Under the pieces are notes generated by a model. That model saw nothing but the letters and a program-made list of their open reading frames with translations. It was not told where the DNA came from and made no database searches. From NCBI GenBank assembly GCA_023475565.1, contig JAMCVT010000165.1, forward strand, positions 1 through 37,964: a DNA stretch of 37,964 bases. The letters are read 5' to 3'. Numbering within the stretch: position 1 is the first letter of the stretch; every line of letters begins with the position of its first letter. A program made the translations under genes and the position numbers. This stretch comes from Actinomycetota bacterium (GTDB lineage Bacteria > Bacillota > Desulfotomaculia > Desulfotomaculales > Desulfocucumaceae). Shown piece after piece: positions 16,306-24,267 of the stretch.

Positions 16306-17514
16306 TTAAATTGTCTCTATATCAAATCCTGCAGATATAAGGGCTGCCTTGACCTTTTCGATATGGTCCCGGTTCATTGTTTCCAGCACAAACTCAACTT
16401 CGGCCTTCTTTATGGGAACCTTTAGCCTGGAACGGTCGTGAACAATGGAAATTATATTGACCTGCTGGTCCGCCACCAGTGAGACAATTTTCTGAAGACT
16501 TCCGGGCCTGTCGGGGATGATTGTCCTTATTAACAGCCGCCTCCCGGATTTAACCAGCCCCCTCTCAATAATGGTGGACAGTATGTTGACATCTATATTC
16601 CCGCCGCTGACCAGAGCCACCACGTTAAGCCCTCCCAGTTTCAGCCTGCCGTGCAGCACTGCGGCCAGGGCGGCCGCCCCGGCCCCCTCTGACACAACCT
16701 TGGTCCTCTCCAAAAGCATGAGCATGGCCTGTGAAATTTCCTCATCGTCAACCAGCACCATATCATCCACATATTTTCTTATCAAATCAAGGGTAATTTC
16801 CCCTGGGCAGCCAACATTTATACCGTCAGCAAGTGTCCCCAGGGCGCACAGGCCATCGTTTTCACCGGTTTTGAAGCAGCGGAATATGGCCGGTGCGCCG
16901 GACGACTGAACGCCAAACACCTTTATGCCGGGTTTGATGGATTTCATTACCAGGGCAATGCCGCTTAAAAGCCCTCCTCCACCGGCGGGAACCACCACGG
17001 CATCAACATTGGGGAGTTGATCCAGTATCTCCAGTGCCAGGGTGCCCTGGCCCATAATGACGCAAGGATCGTCAAAGCCGTGAATATAGGTTGCCCCGGT
17101 GGCCTCCTGGATCTCCCTGGCCTTTATGTATGACTGGTCATAATCCTTCCCTGAGAGGGTCACTTCTGCCCCGTAGCCCCTGCTGGCCATTATCTTGGTT
17201 ATGGGAGAACCTTCGGGCATTACTATAGTGGCCTTTAAACCCGACCTGGAGGCGGCATAGGCCACCCCCTGGGCATGATTTCCTGCCGAGGCCGCAATTA
17301 CCCCCCTGGATTTCTCTTCCTCTGAAAGGGCGGAAATCTTGTTATAGGCCCCCCGTATTTTAAAGGATCCTGTCTTCTGCATGTTTTCCAGCTTTAGATA
17401 AAGGTTGGCCCCGGTAAGCCTGCTGAAGGTGTGGGAATAGTCCAGCGGGGTCAGGTGAATCACTTCCTTCATCCTTTCCCTGGCTTCCTTCACCTGATCG
17501 ATGTTAAAAATCAT
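16306..17514 (-). CDS. ilvA: Threonine ammonia-lyase with ACT domain
   Basis: This PLP enzyme deaminates threonine to 2-oxobutanoate, for isoleucine synthesis or catabolism. The 402-aa length and single C-terminal ACT domain (about 328-402) fit the shorter ilvA/tdcB type found in Clostridia. The PLP lysine is K52 in TGSFKIRGAYNK, the phosphate-binding loop is PAGGGGLLSG, and SAGNHAQGVA is conserved. Whether it is isoleucine-feedback controlled cannot be decided by eye. It is the furthest downstream of the group ispE-gntR-nucleotidyltransferase-ilvA and lies about 60 bases after the nucleotidyltransferase gene. Confidence 0.94.
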   Translation of the reverse strand: MIFNIDQVKEARERMKEVIHLTPLDYSHTFSRLTGANLYLKLENMQKTGSFKIRGAYNKISALSEEEKSRGVIAASAGNHAQGVAYAASRSGLKATIVMPEGSPITKIMASRGYGAEVTLSGKDYDQSYIKAREIQEATGATYIHGFDDPCVIMGQGTLALEILDQLPNVDAVVVPAGGGGLLSGIALVMKSIKPGIKVFGVQSSGAPAIFRCFKTGENDGLCALGTLADGINVGCPGEITLDLIRKYVDDMVLVDDEEISQAMLMLLERTKVVSEGAGAAALAAVLHGRLKLGGLNVVALVSGGNIDVNILSTIIERGLVKSGRRLLIRTIIPDRPGSLQKIVSLVADQQVNIISIVHDRSRLKVPIKKAEVEFVLETMNRDHIEKVKAALISAGFDIETI

Positions 17515-17575
17515 CTTTCAACCCTGCTCCCCTGGTAAGAAGATTGTATTCATCGGCGCCGCCAATACCCGGCCG

Positions 17576-18328
17576 TCACGCGGAGTCAAGCACCCGGCAT
17601 ACCAGCTCAAGGTCACTGGGCTTATCCACATCGACTCCCACCTCGGGGTATGATGTAACCACCACCACACCTTGCAATCCCAGCAGGGCGGAAACCTTTT
17701 CCTGGGCCTCCTGCAGTGTGACCATCTTCAGCAAAAACCTGAGCAGAAAGGGCAGCCCTACGAGCCTGCTCAGGCGCAGCGGGCTCTTACGGGCATCTAC
17801 CAGCTTGCGGCCTACATCCATACACCGGCTGACCGCTCCGGGATCGATAAGGAACAGGTTACCCCCGGTAAACTCCCCTTCCCTGAGAGTAACGTAGGTC
17901 CTCCTGACGTTGTTAAAAGTCTTCTCCACCGCTTCTCTGGGCACCACCGGATAATAAATTTCGGCAGTCCTGCTGCCGCACCTGTCCAGAAAGTCCTCTA
18001 TGGCCTGGGAGGTTATCAGAGGGATGTCACAGGTGGACAGAAGTATCTTTTGGGAATCGTGCAGGCACTCAACCCCTCTGGCCAAATTTTCCAGCAGGCC
18101 GTCCTCTGCTGAGACAATCTTAACATCGTCCCGCTGACAAAAGCCGGGTACATCGGAGGGGCCCAGCACTACAATCCTGCCTATTCGCTGCGAACTTTGC
18201 AGGGCATCAATAACATAGTCCAGCATGGCCTTGCGGCCAATAGTAATCATGGCCTCGTAAGGAACCGAACTGCACTGCCTTAAAGGTCCGTCATTTCTGC
18301 TGCCAGCCAGTACCAGCGCATCAATCAT
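17576..18328 (-). CDS. MobA-like nucleotidyltransferase, function unknown
   Basis: The 250-aa protein has a GT-A/NTP_transf_3 fold: a start (MIDALVLAGSRNDG) with a changed version of the LAGGxSxRxG nucleotide loop, IGRKAMLDYVIDAL, a DxD-like LLSTCDIPLI and GGNLFLIDP. Such enzymes transfer NMP to a phosphorylated sugar, alcohol or cofactor, but the substrate here is not visible. The altered nucleotide loop leaves activity uncertain. Its ATG directly abuts the GntR stop (TAAATG), so the two are translationally coupled and probably work together. Confidence 0.8.
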   Translation of the reverse strand: MIDALVLAGSRNDGPLRQCSSVPYEAMITIGRKAMLDYVIDALQSSQRIGRIVVLGPSDVPGFCQRDDVKIVSAEDGLLENLARGVECLHDSQKILLSTCDIPLITSQAIEDFLDRCGSRTAEIYYPVVPREAVEKTFNNVRRTYVTLREGEFTGGNLFLIDPGAVSRCMDVGRKLVDARKSPLRLSRLVGLPFLLRFLLKMVTLQEAQEKVSALLGLQGVVVVTSYPEVGVDVDKPSDLELVCRVLDSA

Positions 18329-19012
18329 TTATTCCTTTGCCTCCCGCAGGGCGTTTAACAGGCTTTGCTCGGCGTTCTCAATATGCTCCCGGGCTAATTC
18401 CTGGGCCATCTCTATATTCCTGTCGCTTATGGCCTCCACAATGGCCCGGTGTTCCCCCAGGGCGTCTTTGGACCGCCCGGGCTGGGAAAGTGAAGTGGTC
18501 CTGAAGCGCTGTATCTGTTCCTTAAGATGGGTGATTATCTGAACCAGCCTTTCATTACGGCAGGCCCTGTATATAAGTTCGTGAAAATTGGTGTCGGTCT
18601 CTACAATGGCGTCCAGGTCGGCCTTGTCACTAAACTCAGAGATCCGCACCAGGGATCTTTCCATCTCTTCCAACTCACTATCGGTGATCCTTTCAGCTGC
18701 AAGGCCTGCTGCCAGTGCCTCCAGGGCCGCCCTCACCTCAAACACATCCACTATGTCCTTTACCGATATTCCCGAAACATAAGCCCCTTTTCGGGGAATC
18801 ATCACCACGAAACCTTCCAGCTCCAGCTTTCTTATGGCCTCCCTTACAGGCGTCCTGCTGACACCCATCTCGTCGGCCAGCTGCATTTCCATCATGCGCT
18901 CCCCGGGCTTCAACCGGCCCTGGATAATGGCCTCCCTGAGGGATTCAAACACCATTTCCCTTAAGGGCTTATAATTATCCAGTCTTATCGGGATCAACCT
19001 GGGCTGTTCCAT
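18329..19012 (-). CDS. GntR-family (FadR/FCD subfamily) transcription regulator
   Basis: The 227-aa protein has an N-terminal winged helix (about 15-75; LREAIIQGRLKPGERM, LADEMGVSRTPVREAIRKLE) and a C-terminal all-helical FCD ligand-binding domain (about 85-215) with the Asp/His metal residues (ETDTNFHELIY, EHRAIVEAI). The ATG at 19012 is preceded by AGGGGG at 7 bases and gives the usual length; the frame continues upstream to 19150 without family similarity. The effector is unknown. It heads a two-gene unit with the MobA-like protein and occupies the place of purR after ispE in B. subtilis. Confidence 0.92.
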   Translation of the reverse strand: MEQPRLIPIRLDNYKPLREMVFESLREAIIQGRLKPGERMMEMQLADEMGVSRTPVREAIRKLELEGFVVMIPRKGAYVSGISVKDIVDVFEVRAALEALAAGLAAERITDSELEEMERSLVRISEFSDKADLDAIVETDTNFHELIYRACRNERLVQIITHLKEQIQRFRTTSLSQPGRSKDALGEHRAIVEAISDRNIEMAQELAREHIENAEQSLLNALREAKE

Positions 19013-19136
19013 TTCGATTCCCCCTACCATTATACTCCAGTTTATATTGTAATCCCTCTCCGTACAGACTGCAAGTAAGGTCGTTCCCTGCGCTAATCCA
19101 CTGATCCATGGGAAAGAGCCCCGTATAGGCGCAGCA

Positions 19137-19982
19137 TTAAACAGTTTCATTCACTATCACCCTGCAGCCGGGAAGCTCTAAGCGCGCCGCCACCGAAAGG
19201 GCCTCCCCGGGGCTCCGGCACAGCCCGAAAACCGTGGGACCGCTTCCGCTCATAATAGCTCCGGCCGCCCCGGCTTCAATAAGGGCTTTTTTTATTTCAT
19301 TTATTTCAGGGTGCAGCGCCGCGGTCACCCGCTCCAGAACATTGTTCAGCAATGCCGCCACAGCTTCAAAATCCCTCTTTTCAAGAGCGCTGACCATAGC
19401 GCCGGTATTCGGGCCGGGCCCTGCCGGGCTGCTGTCGTAAAGACTGTATACCCTGGCCGTGGAAACACCGAAGGAAGGTTTTACAAGAATAACTCCCAGG
19501 CCGGGGAAGGATGGAAGGGGTGTAAGTATCTCTCCCTTGCCGCCGGCCAGAGCTGTTTTACCGGCCAGGCAAAAAGGCACGTCCGCCCCTATTCTTTCAC
19601 CTGCTTGAAGCAGTTGTCTCTCTTCCAGACCCAGCCCCCAAAGCTTATTCAAAGCCTTCAGGGCAGCGGCGGCATCGGCTGAGCCCCCGGCCAGGCCGGC
19701 GGCCACCGGTATATTCTTTTTTATATAGATACTGGCTCCCATACTACAGCCGCATTCGCTGCGAAGCAGATCAGCCGCCCTGTAAACGAGGTTCCCGGGG
19801 CCGGATGGAACATCGGGATGGCTGCAGATCACCTCAATGGCGCCTGTCGCAAGGGCCTCCACCTTCATTTTATCGTGCAGTTCAAGGGGCTGCATAACGG
19901 TAAGTATTTCATGGTAGCCGTCCGGCCTGGCGCCCAGCACATCAAGGCTCAGGTTTATTTTGGCCCGGGCTTTTACATTCAT
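19137..19982 (-). CDS. ispE: 4-diphosphocytidyl-2-C-methyl-D-erythritol kinase IspE
   Basis: This GHMP kinase catalyses the fourth step of the MEP isoprenoid pathway. The 281-aa protein has the family start (MNVKARAKINLSLDVLG), the ATP loop PVAAGLAGGSADAAAAL and the third motif MSGSGPTVFGL. Length is standard. It lies in the conserved stretch between spoVG and yabG, though here several spore and envelope genes are inserted before yabG. It ends 124 bases before the GntR start. Confidence 0.96.
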   Translation of the reverse strand: MNVKARAKINLSLDVLGARPDGYHEILTVMQPLELHDKMKVEALATGAIEVICSHPDVPSGPGNLVYRAADLLRSECGCSMGASIYIKKNIPVAAGLAGGSADAAAALKALNKLWGLGLEERQLLQAGERIGADVPFCLAGKTALAGGKGEILTPLPSFPGLGVILVKPSFGVSTARVYSLYDSSPAGPGPNTGAMVSALEKRDFEAVAALLNNVLERVTAALHPEINEIKKALIEAGAAGAIMSGSGPTVFGLCRSPGEALSVAARLELPGCRVIVNETV

Positions 19983-20211
19983 ATATCAGTACCCCGCTGT
20001 AAGCTTATCACCGAAAAAAGTTCTAAAAGTAATAATACCACTCGCAGTAATATTTCCCTTTTTTTCTTTATCATTTCCACCCCTCCCCTCAATTTACACA
20101 TTCCGGGGGAAGTCCCTTCCAAAGGCAGGTTAATGTGTCCCCCCCTGCTTTTATTCACAACAACCCCGGCCAGTTAATAAATTATTTTAAAAGTATGTGG
20201 AGGGTGATTGA

Positions 20212-20763
20212 ATGGCGGAAACCAGAATGCCGGAGGCGGGAACAAACCTGGTGATACTGAGGTCGGCCCGAAAACTCCAGCATTATTTAGGCAGCGCTCT
20301 TAAAAATACGTATCCGGTGGCTGTAGGAAAACCTTCAACTCCTACCCCGCTGGGTAACTATAAAGTTGTCAACAAAATTTTAAACCCCGGTGATATTCTG
20401 GGCACCCGGTGGATGGGTCTGGACGTCCCCGGCGGCAATTACGGCATTCACGGGACAAACAACCCTTCCTCCATAGGAAAATTTATTTCCCACGGCTGCA
20501 TACGGATGCAAAACTATAATGTGGAAGAGCTATTCCCCCAGGTCAATATAGGAACACCGGTCACCATTACTGATGAAGCGGCTGCGCCGGGGTCAGAAGG
20601 GGGCGGCAACATCCCCGGGGGAAAAGTGCACGTAGTTCAGCCCGGAGATACCCTGTGGAAAATCTCCATACTGTACGGTGTGCCCGTAGAACAACTAATA
20701 AGGGCCAACAAAATAGCTGACCCCACCCTGCTGGAGGTGGGACAGGTGATTATCATACCTTAG
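20212..20763 (+). CDS. L,D-transpeptidase (YkuD) with C-terminal LysM
   Basis: The 183-aa protein has a YkuD catalytic domain (about 12-122) with H80 and the SHGCIRM motif (H94, catalytic C96), then a Gly-rich linker and one LysM peptidoglycan-binding domain (about 138-182, [14 protein letters not shown]). These enzymes make 3-3 crosslinks or attach proteins to peptidoglycan. No signal peptide is visible. B. subtilis YkuD also lacks one and is a spore-wall protein made in the mother cell, but there the LysM is N-terminal. A spore role is therefore likely but inferred. A GGAGGG site lies 8 bases before the ATG. Confidence 0.93.
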   Translation: MAETRMPEAGTNLVILRSARKLQHYLGSALKNTYPVAVGKPSTPTPLGNYKVVNKILNPGDILGTRWMGLDVPGGNYGIHGTNNPSSIGKFISHGCIRMQNYNVEELFPQVNIGTPVTITDEAAAPGSEGGGNIPGGKVHVVQPGDTLWKISILYGVPVEQLIRANKIADPTLLEVGQVIIIP

Positions 20764-20814
20764 CTCATACTGAGTTTTTTACAGGTCGGGAGACGGGAGA
20801 TGCTAAAAGAATAT

Positions 20815-21261
20815 CTATTCACGTAGTATCAGCCATGCTCCAGCGGCCAGCAAAAGAGCCCCACCTATGCGGCACCAGTTGAAGGGCAGCTTATCCATGC
20901 CGAAAAGCCCGCAGGTATCGATAAGTCCGGCGGTTAGCACCTGCCCCAGTATAATGGCAGTGGTGGCCGGGGCTACACCAACCTTGGGAATGCTCCTGGC
21001 AACAGTATAAATGATAATTACACCCAGTATTCCCCCCAGATAGCTGTACAGGGGCGCCCTGCCCAGAAGGCTCAGGCCTCCCTGTCCAAGGTTAAAAACA
21101 AAAAGAAGTAAGGATACGAATACAAGCCCCACCAGGTGAACCACGAAGGTGGCCTCTAAAAGGCCTATAACCTTGCCAAGGGCCGCATTAAGCGTGCCCT
21201 GAAGGGCCATGGTCAGTCCGGAGGAGGCTGCAATCAATAATGCCAGTAGCCGGGAGCTCAT
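20815..21261 (-). CDS. YdcZ/DUF606-type DMT-family membrane protein
   Basis: The 148-aa protein has four to five hydrophobic segments and the YdcZ pattern: an early ALQGTLNAALGK, VVHLVGLVF, then YTVARSIPKVGVAPATTAIILGQVLTAGLID and GALLLAAGAWLI. The family is a half-sized relative of the drug/metabolite transporters, probably working as a dimer; substrates are unknown. It converges on the L,D-transpeptidase gene, with only about 50 bases between their ends. Confidence 0.9.
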   Translation of the reverse strand: MSSRLLALLIAASSGLTMALQGTLNAALGKVIGLLEATFVVHLVGLVFVSLLLFVFNLGQGGLSLLGRAPLYSYLGGILGVIIIYTVARSIPKVGVAPATTAIILGQVLTAGLIDTCGLFGMDKLPFNWCRIGGALLLAAGAWLILRE

Positions 21262-21317
21262 TTAATTCCCCTTTCCCAAATAATTGCCGGAAACATCCCC
21301 CGGTAATATGCTCAGGA

Positions 21318-21569
21318 TCAGATCCGTCCGGAGGGTACATAAGGAGAATAGCCCAGGGAATTTAGCGTCCTCTCTATGTATTCCTCCCTTATAACCCCGG
21401 GGTCGTAATAAACGTCGACTGTGCTGTCGGGCAGGCTAACATCCACTGAGTGAACTCCGTCAATCTGCGCCAGCGTGTCCTCAATTTCCCTGCTGCCCTC
21501 ATCACCACTGAGGCCCCCCACCCTAAAAACAGCTCTTGCGGATTCAGACAAAAAATCACCCCCATCCAT
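21318..21569 (-). CDS. HMA-like domain protein without the metal-binding Cys pair
   Basis: About 83 aa with the beta-alpha-beta-beta-alpha-beta pattern of heavy-metal-associated domains (FRVGGLSGDEGSREIEDTLA, IDGVHSVDVSLPDSTVDVYYDP, ERTLNSLGYSPY). The usual MxCxxC metal site is replaced by LSGDEGS, so it should not bind Cu(I) in the normal way. Starts are uncertain: ATG 21569, TTG 21590, or TTG 21551, which has the best purine-rich site (GGGGGTGA) upstream. Lone HMA folds without Cys are known as pseudo-chaperone or scaffold domains. Its neighbours give no clear clue. Confidence 0.75.
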   Translation of the reverse strand: MDGGDFLSESARAVFRVGGLSGDEGSREIEDTLAQIDGVHSVDVSLPDSTVDVYYDPGVIREEYIERTLNSLGYSPYVPSGRI

Positions 21570-21627
21570 ATGGGGGTATTGTTGTGCCAATAAGGCAATA
21601 TAATACGTTCAAACTGAACGGTAAAAT

Positions 21628-22137
21628 TTACCCCAGGCGGCGGTCCCAGGAAAGGTGCCGGCCATGTTTATCAATGTCTCCGGCGCCTTCTTCCAGGGCA
21701 CTTTCCCTGGGGCCGGGCCGGCTGGAGCTTTCCCTTCTTTCCCTTTCCCACCCTTTCGGCCGGGGCGGAGGAGGGGGCGGCTGCATCAAACTGCTTAAAA
21801 GGCCCATTAAAAGAGCGTTTTCAGGCTTCTGCCCCTTTGAGCCCAAAAGGCTCATGAGAAGAGCAGGGTTCATTCCCCCTCCGGGCCCCTCACGGGAGGG
21901 CTGCTGGCTCTGGGCCAGCATGCTCATCAAGATGGGCATCATAGGATCTTCCCTGGCCGGCCTGGAAGAAGGTTCCGGAAGGGACTGTTTATTCATTACA
22001 CTGATTATGCCCAGTAGATTTACCAGGCTCAACATAATCATGGTGTCGGTTTTATCAGTGTTTTCTCCCGGCTGGTATTCCATCAGCCGGTACATTACAC
22101 TTTCAAGATTTACCCCGCCGGGCTCTTCATCGGTCAT
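21628..22137 (-). CDS. Hypothetical Pro/Met/Ser-rich protein, paralogue of 22586-23020
   Basis: The 169-aa protein has a short hydrophobic helix (about 30-48, IMLSLVNLLGIISVMN), a central PMMPILMSMLAQ segment and a Pro-rich, then Arg/Ser/Glu-rich C-terminus. The hydrophobic helix matches VLLSLVNMMGLINII of the protein at 22586, and both continue with a Met/Leu/Gly-rich stretch. No family is recognised. It could be a spore-associated low-complexity protein. GGGGG lies 9 bases before the ATG. Confidence 0.7.
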   Translation of the reverse strand: MTDEEPGGVNLESVMYRLMEYQPGENTDKTDTMIMLSLVNLLGIISVMNKQSLPEPSSRPAREDPMMPILMSMLAQSQQPSREGPGGGMNPALLMSLLGSKGQKPENALLMGLLSSLMQPPPPPPRPKGWERERRESSSRPGPRESALEEGAGDIDKHGRHLSWDRRLG

Positions 22138-22262
22138 ATATTTTATCCCCCTTTGGTAAAATGCTGGCTAGGCCTCCCAATCCCTTAATTCCGGTAACAA
22201 ATTTTACCTTGCCGCCATAAGATGAAACTAAAATGCAGTAATTTTTAAAGGAGGTCAGCCAA

Positions 22263-22547
22263 TTGTCCGATAGATTTATACCAGGCCCCCACCCTTTTGT
22301 TATTCCAATGCTGCTGGCAATGTCGCAGGACCAGGAAAATTTCGAGAAAATACTGGACGATTTGATTCAGGTCATACAGTCCACAAAAAATGCCATGCAG
22401 TCTATGAGAAGCGGCATGGAAACCTTTCATGCCGGTATGGTTAAAGTTGCCTTCCCCCCTTCCGGCAAAGCCGGTCAAAAGGGGCCGGCAGAAATATCAA
22501 CCCAGCCTGTAAAGGGAGCGGGAAACACCCCTGCTCAGGAAAGCTGA
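22263..22547 (+). CDS. Hypothetical protein (94 aa)
   Basis: The frame starts at a TTG 8 bases after a perfect GGAGG, which decides the start. Residues 1-65 look helical and amphipathic (AMSQDQENFEKILDDLIQVIQSTKNAMQSMRSGMETFH); the last 30 are Gly/Pro/Lys-rich. No family is recognised. It is on the plus strand between two paralogous minus-strand genes, so the three may be a small functional set. Confidence 0.65.
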   Translation: MSDRFIPGPHPFVIPMLLAMSQDQENFEKILDDLIQVIQSTKNAMQSMRSGMETFHAGMVKVAFPPSGKAGQKGPAEISTQPVKGAGNTPAQES

Positions 22548-22585
22548 CTGCAGTATATAGAAAAGGCCAGGCCGGTGCTCTGCGG

Positions 22586-23020
22586 TCAACCTGATTTTCC
22601 CTCCTCTCCTCCAGGAGGCTGGGCGTCATTTACCCGGCCTTCTTGATCGATCCCCCCCTGCCGGACAGGGGGTGTTCCCATAAAGCGCTTCAACAGCCCT
22701 TCCAGGTGGCCGGGGTTAAGGCCGGGACCATGTTTTCCTCCCAGCATGGAAAGAAGGGGCGCGGGGTCAAAGGGGACACCCTGGGGAGGGCTTATGCCTT
22801 CCGGTATAACCTCATTTTCTCCACCTTCCGGAGCAGAGCCGGCCTGGCCGGTTTCGTGTTTTTTCCTTATTCCGGCCCTGTAGCTTATGATATTGATTAA
22901 ACCCATCATATTAACCAGGCTCAGCAGTACCAGGAGATTTCCCTGGTCCATATCCGCCGACCTGATCAGGCTGAACAGGGTGTCCTCGATATCGGCATAT
23001 TTTGTGGTATCTTCACTCAA
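22586..23020 (-). CDS. Hypothetical protein, paralogue of 21628-22137
   Basis: The 144-aa protein starts at a TTG 8 bases after GGGGG. It has an acidic N-terminal helix, the shared hydrophobic helix (LLVLLSLVNMMGLINIISY), a Glu/Gly/Pro-rich linker, then APLLSMLGGKHGPGLNPGHLEGLLKRFMG and a charged tail. The layout follows that of the 169-aa neighbour, so they probably arose by duplication. No known domain is visible. Confidence 0.7.
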   Translation of the reverse strand: MSEDTTKYADIEDTLFSLIRSADMDQGNLLVLLSLVNMMGLINIISYRAGIRKKHETGQAGSAPEGGENEVIPEGISPPQGVPFDPAPLLSMLGGKHGPGLNPGHLEGLLKRFMGTPPVRQGGIDQEGRVNDAQPPGGEEGKSG

Positions 23021-23093
23021 ATCCGGTACCCCCTGTAATCATATTTTTAAAGTATATGCCGGGCCCTTCCCCGGTGCCACTTGAATAACACAC

Positions 23094-23134
23094 AAAAAGA
23101 AGCTGTTTCAGAGGAAACAGCTTCTTTTTGTTAT
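23094..23134. terminator. Strong bidirectional hairpin after the SPOCS-carbohydrate-module gene
   Basis: A 16-bp stem (AAAAAGAAGCTGTTTC / GAAACAGCTTCTTTTT) with an AGAG loop lies 13 bases past the stop at 23148 and ends the SPOCS operon. Confidence 0.95.
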
Positions 23135-23147
23135 CATATAACACGGT

Positions 23148-24242
23148 CTAGCGGCGTCTGATGCACAGCAGAGTCGCATCGTCGATTATTACCTGACAGT
23201 TGTTGGGAGGTGTTGTACCCACCGGCACCTGCATGGCTATACGTACCAGGGCATAGGCTATATCGCCATTGGCAGGGCCGACATCCAGGCAAAACTGCTT
23301 GTAGGCGGTGGGCACCTGATCATCGGACCAAGACTGGGACTGCACGTCAATCTGGTTGTGGTCGGCATCGAAGAAGGTGACCTGGGCCTCCAGGGTGAAG
23401 TCGCAGTTGGGCGGCAGCGGCGTCAGCTTCCGGGCCCAGAAGCACAGGCGATAGAGAAAATCCGGATTAATCCTCCTGGTGGTCTGGAACACCGCCGCCG
23501 GAAGGGTGGGGTCAAGGCCCAGACCGGCCGCAAAGGTACCGGTTCTGGCCAGTTCCCCGCTGGCCCGGAATACGTTGGTGGCGCCCCATAGAAGCGGAGT
23601 GTCGCCGATCCACTGCTCAAAGCTGGGGTCCCTCAGAAGGTTGCGGTTGGTAGGGCATGGCTCAAAGGGGCAGACCGCCACGAAAATCTGGCGCTGTTCA
23701 GATACTTTAAGCCTGATTATAATCACACCGGTTTGCTGCAGCCTGCTGGCCCGCACCAGGTCCCAGGTCACATCTGCCCTGCTCCCGTGGAACTGGATCT
23801 CAACATCGTCTATATCCATAACAGGCTCGGGCTCAGCGAGGTCAATGGTCTTGGTGAAGGGGATGTCCTCGCCCACGTGTTTTACCGCATCATCCATGTT
23901 CACATAGAATATTTGCTTGTGCAGAGTGCCATGAACGATCACCTTTTTCACAAAAGCCCTGCCGGAGGGCATAAAGTGAGCCATGTGAGGCCACTTTTTG
24001 GATATGCTCATGTTCCATGTTGACTCGGTTTCATGCACGAACACCGGGTCGGCCTCCAGGTTCTGTACCGACACATCTATGTGGTCAATTTTTTTAGCCA
24101 GCTCGGGGAGACAGAAGGTGGTGTCCACCACCACTTGAGCTTCCTCCTCGGCGAGTACTACGGGAACCTTGATGCGCATACATCTCAAATCCTGGGGTTC
24201 GACCATAATAGGTTCATTATTAAAATTATTATTATGTGGCAT
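23148..24242 (-). CDS. SPOCS-domain protein with C-terminal jelly-roll module
   Basis: The 364-aa protein has an N-terminal half (about 15-195) resembling a SPOCS/DUF3794 domain, the module found in spore coat assembly proteins such as SipL. Its C-terminal half (about 203-364) begins NLLRDPSFEQWIGDTPLLWG and continues as a beta-sandwich of the carbohydrate-binding type (RTGTFAAGLGLD, YRLCFWARK, CQVIIDDATLLC). No signal peptide is visible, which fits a mother-cell coat protein. It follows the 527-aa SPOCS-LysM gene by 25 bases with AGGAGGAGG before its ATG, so the two form one operon. A role in attaching coat to cortex or exosporium sugars is inferred. Confidence 0.75.
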   Translation of the reverse strand: MPHNNNFNNEPIMVEPQDLRCMRIKVPVVLAEEEAQVVVDTTFCLPELAKKIDHIDVSVQNLEADPVFVHETESTWNMSISKKWPHMAHFMPSGRAFVKKVIVHGTLHKQIFYVNMDDAVKHVGEDIPFTKTIDLAEPEPVMDIDDVEIQFHGSRADVTWDLVRASRLQQTGVIIIRLKVSEQRQIFVAVCPFEPCPTNRNLLRDPSFEQWIGDTPLLWGATNVFRASGELARTGTFAAGLGLDPTLPAAVFQTTRRINPDFLYRLCFWARKLTPLPPNCDFTLEAQVTFFDADHNQIDVQSQSWSDDQVPTAYKQFCLDVGPANGDIAYALVRIAMQVPVGTTPPNNCQVIIDDATLLCIRRR

Positions 24243-24267
24243 ACTGAAACCTCCTCCTTTATTAATT

